NCBI RefSeq assembly: GCF_905147045.1
Contig: NC_065897.1
Location: 1,627,001-1,691,000, forward strand
Direction of reading: 5' to 3'
Length of the DNA: 64,000 nt
Source: Nymphalis io
Taxonomy: Eukaryota; Arthropoda; Insecta; Lepidoptera; Nymphalidae
This document shows, piece by piece, positions 11,120-22,860 of this stretch. Within the stretch, counting starts at the first letter, position 1. The number at the start of each line of letters is the position of its first letter. The position numbers and the translations under genes were made by a program. A model generated the notes under the pieces. It was not told the DNA's origin and did no database searches. It was given only the letters and a program-made list of their open reading frames with translations.

Positions 11120-11400
11120 AAAAGTAAAATATGGTAATGGCTTGTAAATGCCTCATTGCTAGGATAGGGTTTGGAGTTTACTCCAACACAATATTCCTAA
11201 AGGGGTTAGTGGATACACGTGGAAGATTTTCATCAACCATATTCAGGTTTCACATCTTGTGATATTTTTCTTCACCACTAATGAATGAATTATATACAAG
11301 ATATACACAAATTAAGCACATTGAAATTCAGTTCTGCTTGCCGGAATTTGAACGCGGAATCATCAGCCGCCCTGCGACGTAATTACCGCTGATCCGATCC
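11120..11400 (-). mobile_element. Family A SINE, old diverged copy
   Basis: Recognisable order on the minus strand: head region (near 11390), B-box region (cggaatttgaacgcgg), aattaagcacattgaaattc, ttcttcacca, and the tail (cctcattgcta). Many substitutions and gaps are present. Confidence 0.6.
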
Positions 11401-12325
11401 TGAAACCTTGGACTATTTTTATCTCCACTTTTAACTGCTTTACGATTTATTATTTATTATTTCTTATAAACGAAACGTGAATAATAATTATATGTATATT
11501 GATTTTATATTTATACTAGCGTGTAGTTCAGTCTCGTGAGATCTAGTGCAAAAATCTTAAACATTAATACGCTGTTTCAGTATAAAGAATACAATTTTTA
11601 TTATATGTAATTTAACATAAATGCTACTAAAACACTAAAATTCAAACAAGATTGTGACAAAACGTTTTTGGAGCGGACTTTGAACACATTATAAAGGCAA
11701 CACAAACTCTTAAACTAAATACTCGTAAGCCCTAGAAGTCCTATTTGTTTTATAATCAAATAGTTTTACTTTTAAAATACTTTATTGTTATTTATTTATT
11801 TTATAGGTTAGTAAAATGTATCAATTACATTTTGCTAATTCATAATATAATTAAGTTTATAACAACAGATATTGCAGATACAAAATTAATAATTAGTATT
11901 TGTCAACCAAAAAGAAAACATGCGAATGAAAGCAAACAACGAAATATAATAATAACCATATAAGAAATAAAAATGATAACATTCGAAGATAACTTAAATC
12001 CAAACAAAAATATATCCAGCAAAGATTACAAGCTATCGTCTCGGCATAGAAAGCCGCTCTACCGTAAACCTTAACTACTTATGGCGTAACCCTTTTCGGG
12101 AGTTAAAATGTACACAATGAAACAAGCAAAGTTTCACGAACAAACGGAACGACAAACAAATTTATTGTCTCAGGAGCGCGGATCTCTAAAAGCTACTGAC
12201 GTGAATTTGTTAGTTGAAAATGTTGGATTATGTGTGTGTCGACTGCAAGTAAATGTTATATTATTTACGTAATTTAAAAATATTTGGTATGATAAATTAT
12301 AAAATAATTTAATTTCAGGTCGGAA
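11401..12325. other. No gene seen; unassigned sequence
   Basis: AT-rich. A patch at about 12030-12210 is less AT-rich and unique in the window. A 72-codon frame at 11745-11963 is AT-biased and not convincing. Confidence 0.45.
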
Positions 12326-12616
12326 TAAGAAGTGGTAACACTCATTTGATATTCTACCGCAAAACAGCAGTACCTGGTATTGGTGATTTATAGGGTGAGA
12401 GAATTAGTATAATTACAGGCACAAGGGACATAACATCTTAGTTCCCAAGGTTGTTGGTGCATTGGCGAAGTAAGCGATGGTTAACATTTCCTACAATGCC
12501 AGTGTATAGACATTGGTATTGTAAGAAATGTTAACGTTGGTAAGCGTTGGTGACCACTTACCATCAGGTGGTCATATGTATGTATGCTAGTCCGCCTATC
12601 AATTCTATAAAAAAAG
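12326..12616 (+). repeat. Family B retroposon carrying an internal foldback
   Basis: 5' truncated copy running from the gtggtaacactcatttgat region to cctatcaattctataaaaaa. At 12480-12535 part of the element is followed by its own inverted copy: left arm gttaacatttcctacaatgc, right arm ending attgtaagaaatgttaac. The arms are 26 bp with three mismatches and a 4-bp loop. Confidence 0.8.
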
Positions 12617-12904
12617 AAGAGAGTTAAAGACTTATTCCACCAAGCGATGATGGAAGCATGTGCAGCACTTCATCATACACATTTTTGTTTTATTTTAATC
12701 TCATTTTTTACCAGGCTCAGCGTGAAATTTGAACGCAACGTTTTAATATGTACCGTTTACTAGTTCTTTAAATAATCTCAATATTTTGCATCCACAAAAG
12801 CAAAATCACGAGCGGAATCAGACCGGATGGTCTGACATATAAATCTGCCAATCACAGTTGAGCGCGTTAGATTGAATTCTAAATCCCTCTTCAAACTATT
12901 AGGA

Positions 12905-13106
12905 TGTTTTTATATTATAACTAGTTTTCGCCCGCGTGTGAGGGGAGGAGAGCTGTTAATCCCCTATGGTCTTTTCTGTACCTCTGATAATATGCATACA
13001 CAATTTGACGATGATCGGTTGAGCAAGTCCGAGGTGAAAGCATAACAAACAAACAAACATTCAAACTCACTTTCGCATTCATAATATTAGTAAGGATACG
13101 AAGACA
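12905..13106 (-). repeat. Degenerate copy of a common arthropod repeat
   Basis: Contains tttcgcccgcgtg, aacaaacaaacaaacattc and ctttcgcattcataatatta followed by gtaagga. This order matches, from memory, a very common non-autonomous repeat of lepidopteran and other arthropod genomes. Its class is not decided here. Strand is given by the usual reading, with tactaatatta at the 5' end. Confidence 0.5.
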
Positions 13107-13169
13107 GACTCATAGTAAGCGATCACTACCACATCTTCCTATTATTGTCATGTCACTCTTTAAACCGAT

Positions 13170-13262
13170 TCACTATTGCGGTAGCGGTCGAATTCCAAAT
13201 TAATGGTAGGTACCTATAATATAATGGTAGGTATAAAATGACTTGCACAAAGCCTTACAATC
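13170..13262 (-). repeat. Family B 5' fragment, rearranged
   Basis: Traces of attgcggtag and aatggtaggtacct, then ttgcacaaagccttac, match the 5' end of family B on the minus strand. The block aatggtaggta is repeated inside it. Confidence 0.5.
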
Positions 13263-13795
13263 ATATAAAAACGATAAATGATACCAGTTCATTTAATCAA
13301 TTTCAACCAAATTCAAAAGTCACGATTGTAAATACCGAACACATCGTTTAGTATGTAAATAAATAATATTCACGCTAACTTCTTTATTCAATTAGGAAGT
13401 AAATTTAACTTCGGGACCAGTGAATCACCGTAACTGCCGACCTTGTTAGATATTTATGTTAAATAGGATGGAACTCTTGTTTTGATACTCGTAAGACTTA
13501 TTTAGACAGTCCGTAAAAGCCTTAAATTTGTATATGAATAAGTGTAATTTCATTTTTATTTCATGTTAAGCATAGTTATTTGAATTGAATAAGTAATTCT
13601 GTTTTTAGTCAGCTGGATTTGGCTTTAATAACATTATTAGTGTAAATTTTTTTATGGATATGTGTAGTGAGGAAGGAATATTATCTGGTAAAAATATTTG
13701 TCTTTTTTATGTAATTAATGAAATATTTGTATGTATTTAATCACAAATGTTTAAGTCAAAGTTATCATTATCTTTTCAAAACTTGTAATCTCTCT
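13263..13795. other. No gene seen
   Basis: AT-rich DNA up to the LINE insertion. No feature recognised. Confidence 0.5.
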
Positions 13796-13802
13796 ATTGT
13801 TA

Positions 13803-13838
13803 GTAATTTATTTATTTATTTATTTATTTATTTATTTG
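13803..13838 (-). repeat. (AAAT)n tail of the LINE
   Basis: About nine TTTA units on the plus strand at the 3' end of the retrotransposon. Short tandem tails of this type are typical of some non-LTR clades. Confidence 0.9.
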
Positions 13839-13989
13839 GTAATCCAACAGTTTTTATACATAAGTTGATATATTGACTATTATATAACATATAATTAAAA
13901 CCAAAATAGGATTACACAGGTAACTTAAACATATTAATAACTAGAAGACGGTAGTAAAAGTAAAACTGTTTACGGGTGGGAATCCAATA

Positions 13990-14073
13990 TGTGCGTGTAT
14001 GTGTGTGAGTGTGTGTGTGTGTGTGATGTGAGTGTGTGTGTGTGTGTGTGATGTGTGTGTGTGTGTGTGTGTG
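13990..14073. repeat. (GT)n microsatellite in the LINE 3' UTR
   Basis: Interrupted GT repeat containing two gtgtgatgtg interruptions. It starts directly after the ORF stop on the coding strand. Confidence 0.92.
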
Positions 14074-16092
14074 TTATAATGAATTTTTATCTTTTTTAAT
14101 TATAGCTTTTTTAAAAGCTAGTTTTGACATGCTGAACAGATCTATTTCTGAGTATTTTGAATTATATGTGTGGACCATGCGATTAAGGACAGAGTTGTGT
14201 GCATAATTAGTGTTTAGCTCAGGCGTGTGGAATAGTGCTGTGTGACGTGTGCGGCGATTAGGAACTCTTAAATACAAAACGCTCAATAAATCGTTGCAAT
14301 CTATATCTCCGGTTAATATTGCATGTAGCATATACATATCGTAATGTCGTCGTCTCGTTTCTAATGTTTCAATATTATATTGTTTACATATATCAACATA
14401 ATCGTTAAATTCTTTAAAGTCCTTGAAGCAAAGAAATTTTATGAACTTTTTTTGTATTCTCTCCAGTTTTTCTTTGTAAGTTATATAATTCGGAGACCAT
14501 ATACTACAACCGTATTCTAGAATACAACGTACATAAGTAAAATATAAAATTTTTATGCATTCAATATTATTAAAAGATTGACATATACGTTTAATATAGC
14601 CGAATTGTTTATATGCCTTATCAGTAATGAGTTCTATATGCTCTGCCATCAATAATTTAGAGTCTAATTGAATTCCAAGGTCACACACTGATTTAACTTC
14701 CTGTATCGGCTTGTTATCAATATTATAGTTATATTCAATATTTTTGTACTTCCTAGAAAATGTTATTTTTACTGTTTTTTTTAATATTAATCGTTATTTT
14801 ATTTTTTTCGTAGTAATATGAAAGATTATCAAGGTCACGTTGCAATTCAATGCAGTCAGATGTGCTACTTATTACTTTATAAACTTTTTTATCATCTGCG
14901 AATAGTAAAAAACGGGAGTGCTTAAAACAATTAAATATATCATACAAGTATACGTTATACAGTAACGGACCTAATAGTGATCCCTGTGGGACCCCTGAAG
15001 TTGCGTATATGAAGTCACTACGAGCACTACCTATAACAACTGCTTGCTGCCTTTTTGATATATAGGAACAAAACCACCTATGCAAGTCACCTTTGATTCC
15101 AAGTTGTTGAAGCTTTTGCATTAATATATCATGGTCTACTCTGTCAAACGCCTTTTGAAAGTCGGTATATATTACATCTACTTGCTCTCTATTGTCCATT
15201 GCCATGTAAACAAAATCAGTAAATAGTGATAAGTTTGTTACCGTTGATCGTTTTTCCATAAAGCCATGTTGTTGTACGGGTATTGAGCTATGGATAATAG
15301 GTACGATCGCCTTATAAACAATTCTTTCAAAGATTTTACTTATTGTATTTAATATGGAAATGGGTCTATAATTTTCTATTTTATTCCTTGGTCCTGATTT
15401 ATGGATTGGTATGATTAGTGCTTCCTTCCATTTCGTTGGAAAAGCGCTAAATACATTGACAGACTTATTATATATTATTGACAGTGGCTCTGCTAATGCT
15501 TTAGCACATTTACTGTAGAATATGGCTGGGATTCTGTCACTTCCTGCTCCTTTTTTATATCCAGGTCTTTAAGTATTTTATAAACTAATTCTTTGTCAAT
15601 GTTGAGGTTACAAATAGTATCATTTGTATTAGGCTCTTGGATATGTGTGCTGTAAGCATTACTATTACGCTTGGCGAAAACACTTTCGAAGAACTCACAG
15701 AATCCCGTGCATATTTCTGTAGGATTATTGAATTGACGATCTCCTAAGGAAAGAGAGCTCGGATAGCCGTTCTTACAGTTTCGTAAGTATTTTTGGTACC
15801 ACCATAATCGTGTTGGATCCTTTTTAATGTTCTCCTGCATTTTTGTTTGAAATTGGTTGTAATACTTATTTTGAGCTTTCTTTTGTCTGAATCGTAATAG
15901 CGAAAATTCATCATAATCACGTGGATTTTTAGATGATTTCCAACGTGCATGAGCTTTAAGTTTGTCTCGAATTATATGTCTTAGGGATTTGCTATACCAA
16001 ATGGGGTAGTGGTTAAGATATTTGCCTGTGGTATTTGGTACATGTTCGTCTATTATTTTGTTAATAATGGTATAGAAGTTGTTAACTATGTC
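14074..16092 (-). pseudogene. LINE reverse transcriptase ORF, two frameshifts, 5' truncated
   Basis: RNA-directed DNA polymerase used for target-primed reverse transcription. In order from the 5' end it shows the upstream linker with YPIWYSKSL, the stretch YPSSLSLGDR, fingers motif YRPISIL and QHGF (about 15260-15385), palm motif A DFQKAFDRVDH (about 15131-15163), GVPQGS (14978-14995), catalytic FADD (14891-14902) and a thumb/C-terminal region ending at the stop at 14074. Two single-base frameshifts break the frame, both in homopolymers: the T-run at 15551-15556 and the T-run at 14775-14782 (A-runs on the coding strand). No in-frame stop is seen elsewhere in the correct frame, so decay is recent. 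Sequencing error in the homopolymers is an alternative. No RNase H domain is seen. Confidence 0.87.
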
Positions 16093-16099
16093 ATTGTTA

Positions 16100-17393
16100 T
16101 GTTAATGTTTTTTCATAAAAAAAAAATCCACGATTTCGTTGTATTTGTAATTTTTTGCTTATTAAAAAAAACAAGGCAATAAGTGTATGTAACCATGATA
16201 GCTATTACATAAATTATTTTGGTGTTTGGTAATTGGTTCTAACTATGGGGGTATATAAAATATTCCTTTTCTTTAAATTATATTATTCAATGCATTGAAA
16301 TAACTTTAAAGAATAACTACTTATGTTCATGACTTTTCTTCTCAGTATAACTTCTTGCAATAAAAAAATTGCATTTTGACGACAAAAGTGTTTCTAAAAT
16401 TCCACTTTAATGAAGCTTTTTTCTGTTAACATATTCAAGCCTCTTAAAAATGTATATAATTACCGGTATAAATAACATATCCTTAGATGTTAAATACTAT
16501 CATTATACAAACATTCATAAATGACGACCGAAATCTTTTTCCCTTAAGATTGTATTAATGTTACTTTTATAAGCAAAAAAAAGCGATACGAACACTTAGT
16601 ATTCAGAAGAAATTCGCTAAAATGGGACGAAAAGACGTTCTCGTAATTGTATTACGAGATTTCGTGTCTAATTTGTGTACACGAGGAATAAGGAACAGAA
16701 AGTTTTCCTTTTGAAGTGTATTCTAGATTTTATATAATAGCGACTATATTGTTTTATTTTGTTACGTTGCCAGATCCAATGCGCACTTTTTCAAATTTTG
16801 AATATGGAAGGCATACGATCAAATGGGAAATCTGATTGTCATTTGTTACCAAATTATAAATATTTATAATCATACGTATTTTTATATATATAAATTTCAA
16901 AATGAAAATTGAAAATCATTTATAATTCGTTATATAATACGTGTTTATTTAGTCAAACAACTGCAGAGTTAATTGATTAATTCACAGCTCTAATGATTTG
17001 GCTAAAATTTAGTATATTATTATTAGTATATTTCATAGTATATTAGTATATAATATCAGGTATTGCTTTTTTAGTTTTTCTATATAGTTAAAAATATTTC
17101 ATTAATAAAAAATATTTTTCATTATCAAGGCCGAGCGGAACAAACGGTCACCCAGGTACCGTTTTAAATGTAAACAATACATATTTTTATATTACATTAC
17201 TAAAAATATAAGAATAATTAATATGACTTACATAAAGTTCAACATTAAAATAACATGAAATGAAAATGTAATTAAATTTTATTAACAGTTAAGACAAGCA
17301 ATGTGAGTCTCATAATTATTCGTCCCTGGCCCTAAATAAACCATACCCATATAACACAACCATAGTTGAACGTAGTAAAAGGTAAATTAAAAA
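16100..17393. other. No gene seen
   Basis: AT-rich DNA. A block at about 16600-16700 is slightly less AT-rich. No repeat or gene recognised. Confidence 0.5.
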
Positions 17394-17706
17394 AAAAGGA
17401 TAACCTCATTGGTCTAGCAAGAATACAGATCCCGATGCCTTGAGTTCAGCAACCCTCAGACAATTAAATAAATTAAAAAAATGATTTTTCTATAAATAAA
17501 TTTTTAACTTAAATGTTCGAATAGATTATATTCCTTCGACTTTAAGCTATTGGTCCAAAGATTTTTTCCATCCGATTGGATTATGAGTGTAAAAATAAAG
17601 TTGTTTTTAGATTTGTGATATGCCTTTGTATACTATAATATGTCTCGCACAGTTGACAAGTGTCCCTTGAGATTGGACCCTCTGAAAATCGAGTAGGACA
17701 TCATAG
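17394..17706 (+). mobile_element. Family D tRNA-derived SINE, old copy
   Basis: A tRNA-like head (cctcattggtctagcaagaa, then gccttgagttcagcaaccct as a decayed B-box region) is followed by a body with taagctattggtccaaag, gattggattatgagtgt and actataatatgtctcgcaca. It closes with gagattggaccc and gtaggacatca. This order matches a widespread lepidopteran tRNA-derived SINE known to me from memory. The copy is decayed. Confidence 0.6.
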
Positions 17707-18218
17707 CCACCATCATAATCAAGCATAACAGCGAAGGTTTCATTTTATGTACAGACTACTACTATTACAATAAAAATGTACATTATATCTATCAAGATTT
17801 AAACTAAATTTATTCTACCCCCTTTTTTTAAAAAAATGCTAAAAACAACTGTCACGCAAGCTGTCACTTAAATCTTGATATAGCACGTCACAATTATTAA
17901 CAATCGTAGTGTTGAAATATATAGCTTTGAAATAATATTAAACAATATGACTATAATATTTTTTTGTATTAAGTAAAACTTGCACGTGGCTAGTTCGCCA
18001 AATGAGGAGAAATTAAAAATAACCTTTAATTATAAAACGTATACGAATTTATTATATTTCAATGCGCAAACTGACAAACTCGTTAACTATAAAACAATTT
18101 ATCATGTTCACTTAAAACATTCGTAATATACAAATTGATATGACGTAGTGTTCACGATCAGATACACAGATGCAACTGTATTGAAACGTCAGGCGAAATT
18201 AAAAATATGACGACTATT
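17707..18218. other. No gene seen
   Basis: AT-rich spacer. No feature recognised. Confidence 0.5.
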
Positions 18219-18221
18219 TTC

Positions 18222-18372
18222 ATACCCTTTTTTAACGCTGGAAAAACGCATTACGCGTTTCCCCGAAGGGAACAGTGGGGGGTATGTAGGGCTCGCTGGT
18301 GTCCAAGGCACCGGATATGTCCCGAACATCGGAATACCCACTAAAGCCGCCATTATCAACGGAGACTTGCAC
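18222..18372 (-). mobile_element. Family E: retroelement 3' end with A-rich tail
   Basis: On the minus strand it reads ttagtgggtattccgatgtt, gccttggacacc, ccccccactgttccc, ggggaaacgcgtaatgcg and tttttccagcgttaaaaaa. The same blocks occur in the same order on the plus strand at 36795-37020. It is probably the 3' end of a LINE. GC content is well above that of the neighbourhood. The 61-codon frame on it is not considered a gene. Confidence 0.65.
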
Positions 18373-18383
18373 ATATATATTTT

Positions 18384-18657
18384 ACTGGTGGTAGGGCTTT
18401 ATGCAAGCTCGGGTAGATACTACCCACTCATTAGATACCGCAAAACAAAAGGACTTGGTATTGTTATGTTCCGGTTTGAAGGGTGAATGAGTCAATGTAT
18501 TTACAGGCACAAGGCACATAAAATCTTAGTTTCCAAGTTTGGTGGCACATTAGCGATATAGGGGTGGTTAACATTTCTTACAACGCCAATGTTTATGGAC
18601 GTTGGTGACAATTATCATCAGGTGGCCCATATGCTCGTCCGCCTACCTAAATAAATA
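18384..18657 (+). repeat. Family B retroposon, near full length
   Basis: Runs from ctggtggtagggctttatgc to catatgctcgtccgcctacc, ending in an A-rich stretch. It directly abuts the family E fragment, which suggests one inserted next to the other's tail. Confidence 0.85.
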
Positions 18658-19089
18658 TAGGAGTACGTATTTTAAGATTTAATATAAGAAAATAATCAAA
18701 TTATGAGCATAGGTTTAAATACATGATATAATACCACGATTAAGCTAACTGAGATTAAATAGTCACTTACCAAGTCTCGTGTGCTTGTAAGTGTATTGCA
18801 TAAAGATTGTTACCGACTTTTAGGCTAATGGACTAAGTAACTTCTGAGATGTAATGCTCTTTACTCATAGCTAATGTTGCTTTACCTCGCAAATGCTTCT
18901 CGCCTCTAAAACAGTCAAGATTATGCACACATTATTGCACTAATTTGAAAATTATTTACTTAATATTTGGAACTAGAATAATATTTTACTTGTTCTATGG
19001 AGGCAGTATTTTCTTGACTGTCTAGCAAAAGCATTTCCTTATGTTAAGATAAGTTTATAAACATACGGATTTACTTACAAACGTTGCAT
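18658..19089. other. No gene seen
   Basis: AT-rich spacer with no recognised feature. Confidence 0.5.
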
Positions 19090-19200
19090 AGCGGTTGTTT
19101 GGTTAAACATTGCTGCTCTTTCTGTCTGTATTAGTTTCACATTAGAAAGAAAAAGACAGCATTGTTTACCTAATCCTAATCACCCGTTAAGTAGGGCTGA
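19090..19200. repeat. Family I foldback element
   Basis: The left arm ttaaacattgctgctctttc is mirrored by the right arm agaaagaaaaagacagcatt followed by gtttacctaa, so the unit is an imperfect inverted repeat of about 75-90 bp. Single-arm relatives lie at 8350-8425 and 58180-58256. It looks like a small MITE-like element. No transposase is seen. Confidence 0.55.
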
Positions 19201-19349
19201 TAATTTGTAATATTCTTATCTAAGAAAAGTAATAGTGATAAGGAGAAGGATTTTAATAGTTTATATAATAAACGCTTACGTGTATATGTAGTGAAGACTC
19301 ATACAGATACGTTAAAATAGATTCCTCGCACTCATCATTTATTCAACCT

Positions 19350-19395
19350 AGGATAAGTAATACTTTGTATTGTTGCGTCCTAGATTGAATGTTCA
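19350..19395 (+). repeat. Possible family B fragment
   Basis: Only agtaatactttgtattgttg plus a decayed neighbour is recognisable. Confidence 0.35.
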
Positions 19396-19539
19396 ATATA
19401 CCGGTTTTATTAAATAATATATTCTAAGGTTTACAGCGCATTGAAATTGTAACAAATGCATAATATATTTATAATCGCAATAAATATGAATCTGAACTGA
19501 AGATTGCGATTTTAAATCTAGCAAGATAATTTATCTCAA

Positions 19540-19695
19540 GCTCGGTCGATAAGATAAACATCGTGAGGAAACATGCGTGTGTAGAATGAAATTAACTCAC
19601 GTGTTCATCTAGCAACATTGTTGAATAAGCTTAAAAACTAAAAACAAGAAGAGCTTATCTCAGCAGTGGGATATTCAAAAACTTTTACTTTACTA
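19540..19695 (+). mobile_element. Family A SINE, decayed 3' part
   Basis: Recognisable pieces are aacatcgtgaggaaacatgc, gaataagctta and cttatctcagcagtgggata. The head and part of the body are lost. Confidence 0.6.
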
Positions 19696-22573
19696 CATTC
19701 ATGAGCAATTAAAGTGACTATTTACCACCAGTTAGGTACTACTATGAGGCTTCTATCTGTTATTGTTTGACGGCAGACAATTTAACTATATATTTGCGCG
19801 TATGTAACGTTTTATACGTATAATTTTAAAGATATTATATTTTTTGTAATATAATATTATTATTATATTAGAGATATAGTAAATCAAAATAAAATTAAAG
19901 GATGATTTCGCGAGTAAATATTGACAAAGTTAAGTGTATTTGCCGAAACGCAGACTAAGTTGCTAATCGAACTTAGCATGAACTAGGGAACTTGGCGAAC
20001 TATTACTCGGTCTTAGCGTTCCTGTACTTGACAACCAGCTTAAGTACACCGTAGTAAATATTTCATCCATGTTTCGGAATTCATAAAAGTTTTACGCCTT
20101 GAGGTTGATTTTTAAAATCAATATTTTAATATATTATTAGAAAAAATTTAGTCAACTCGCTAATACTGTGCAGAATAATACTTTCAAAGATTACGATAAA
20201 CTCTTTTGAAGCTGCTGATTTATACGTGATTTATTTAAGAATCAACCTCATTTATACTGATTTTTTGTCGAGGAATACTCGACACTACGCATCCACGACA
20301 TGATGCTAACCTTAGTCTTCCCGAATCGTACTCAAGAAGGTACAATTAGAACGTATTTCAATTTTTGAAAATACTATAAACCATTTTAATATATACATAG
20401 GTACATATGATTTATAACATATTAATGAATTGCATATATTTCCCTATAAATTTTAGGGCTACATTTTATTAATAATGAGTAAATTTTCAAACATAATAAT
20501 TAAATAAAGATAAAAGAAGAAAATGTCTTTAAAATAAAGAAATAAGATATAATAAAACATGCAATGTAAGCCAAGTAAGTCTAACGAATACCAAAGATGG
20601 TATCAATAACTATTCCTCTAGTATCTATTTTCAGCGGACTAAAAATATAAATACAGATAGCTAGATCGACCCCGACCTTTAGGTCTGAGATATTCAAGTA
20701 TAAGGTGATATATTTAATAACTTTATAGCATGCTCGCATTACTCAACGGCTTTATACGATTTTAAATTTTAATTAAATATGTCTGTTTTGTATGCACAGC
20801 GAGCAGGTACACTTGGTTACAGCTTGGGACATTGTTTGCTGTTATGGTAGCATAAAGTTATAAAGCATAGGCTTCTCAATAAATCGTAAAAAAATTAATT
20901 GGATTTCTAAGAATCATATTGGTAATTCAAGAGCGTACTCAGCGTGTATAAGTATACAAAATCTTGAGCCTTAAAATATAAATAGAGATTGTGTTCGTGT
21001 ATGAAATAACTATAACAGACAAAATATTTTAAGGATAAAAACAAAGTTCTTAACTATATAACAAGTATGTATTAAAACTTTTAGAAAAAACGCTTTACTA
21101 TCAAATTGACCTAAACTGAAACCGCACCAAAAGAGCACCTTTTTACCTTATTTCCTAACCTAAATCACAACGGAACTAAAGACTAAACTATCGTATCCGG
21201 CGTTCTAAGCTGTTAAAACGAACGGCACGATTTTACTACTTTGGCAATCTCTATTAAGTGATTCGTAGAAGCGCCAATTTGAAAATAGTAATGCTTGACG
21301 CATTAAATAGAACTTAAATGTTTTTTCTTCGTTATTATTAAAAAAAAATATGCCAAAACAAGGTAATGTCAAATATTAAGGAATAAATTAAAGTGCTTAA
21401 AATTTGATATTGTAAATTTCTTATCTTTATATCAAATTGTATAATTATAACAATCACGTGAGTAGTTCTCATTACTTACACGTAATAACTTAGTTTAAAA
21501 ATTTAAAAATGACGTCATAAAATAATGTTTGTAAAAACTAGAGGGGAAAACGTATTCGTAATATAACACGTACTTAAAAAAACCAAGAGAATATTAAAAC
21601 ATGTATTAATTAGTTACGAATGATAATGTCGTCGTCATTAAAATAATGACAAATACTAAGATTTTTATCGCAATGTAATCAATAAAAACTAATCTATAAG
21701 CAAGGTTTATATTAATATAATTCAAGTAAGCGAAAAAGAATTAGAAAATATTTCATGCTACAGTTTCGTTAGACGGTCAGTTGTAATGGACAAAAACGAG
21801 GTGTGGTTGGAACCGGGATGCATTTTGCGGTTAGTTGACAGTACACGCGAACTTCAAGCCTTTCCGATCGACTTGTTACTGGCAAAGGTTTTTAGGGAGT
21901 TAATTTCTTTGAACTAAAAACGAATCCGTTCTTTGTATAAACTAAACAGTATTTGTGTAAGAGTTGAAAATTTTTGATCAATTTAAAAAATTATAATATA
22001 TGAATATTTTTAATTTTACATCTTTACAGACGGAAAATAGTATTTGCTTATGATTTTTTTTAAATGATCTGAAAATTAATGGATTAAATTATGAAATATT
22101 ATTATCAAAGAAAAAGTTAAATATTATAATTAATATATCAAATCTATTACTTTGAATAACTAAAACATTTCATCTATTTTCGATCGTTCAAACGATATGT
22201 AAACAGAATTAGCGTATTAATCAGCATCTATTGACATTCATCGGATATTCGGTCAATCAATTTTGGCATTTATGTAAATGGCATTTGGAGCATATTGGTA
22301 TAATTGTTTTATCATAATGAAAGTTTATTGATACGTTCCGTACGTTTTAGGCTTCAATTCGAATAATAAATGAAGACTAATATTTGGCATACTATCCTAA
22401 TGCACCTAATGCATACATTTAAGTGCCAATAGATTTGAAATATTGTGTGCCTGAATATGTTTGTGTGATCTTTAATTAATGATTTTTACCTTTCATGTTC
22501 ATTTTATTTATAGCATTTTTAGTTGTTTAAAATTTATTCCAGGTATATGTTAAAGTAAATTAATAAGAAGTCC
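19696..22573. other. No gene seen; 2.9 kb of unassigned AT-rich DNA
   Basis: The longest repeat-poor stretch in the first half. Patches at about 19920-20060, 21120-21260 and 21770-21910 are less AT-rich and unique within the window. Long, repeat-free, moderately GC blocks of this kind can be conserved noncoding elements, but this cannot be shown without a second genome. No open frame above 60 codons is present. Confidence 0.4.
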
Positions 22574-22860
22574 AGCCCGTAAATGTACTACTGTCAGAGA
22601 AATGTCTCCTCTCCCCTTGAGTAGAAGATCCTTGAGTGGGTGTGAGCTTACCACCACGCTGCTACAATATAGGTTGGTAGATGGACGCAAGTGGCAGAAT
22701 TTTATCTATCAAGATTGTTTCCTTCAATTTTGTGTGCAAGAAGCTCATCTTAGCAATAATTAAGCACATGAAAACTGAGTTGTGTTTGTCAAAATTTAAA
22801 CTCTTAATCTTCGGTTACATTCATTTTTTTTTCAATTTTTTGACTACTAGGCTAACCTAG
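22574..22860 (-). mobile_element. Family A SINE, old copy
   Basis: Tail at left (agaaatgtctcctctcccct), then ttaccaccacgctgctacaa, aattaagcacatgaaaactg and head remnants (gactactaggctaa) at right. A T-run interrupts the head. Confidence 0.65.

Larger units (their letters stand above)
13803..16092 (-). mobile_element. 5'-truncated non-LTR retrotransposon (LINE), jockey superfamily-like
   Basis: A single insertion of about 2.3 kb. The 3' end is an (AAAT)n tail (13803-13838 on the plus strand as TTTA repeats), preceded by a 3' UTR with a CA repeat (13990-14073). The 5' end is truncated within the linker between the expected endonuclease and the reverse transcriptase. The heptamer attgtta flanks both sides (13796-13802 and 16093-16099) and fits a target-site duplication. 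The coding frame loses homology exactly at the inferred 5' junction, which supports that boundary. Full-length relatives are normally 4-6 kb with an ORF1 and an endonuclease, both absent here. The clade (CR1, Rex1, Daphne or jockey) cannot be settled by eye. Confidence 0.88.
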
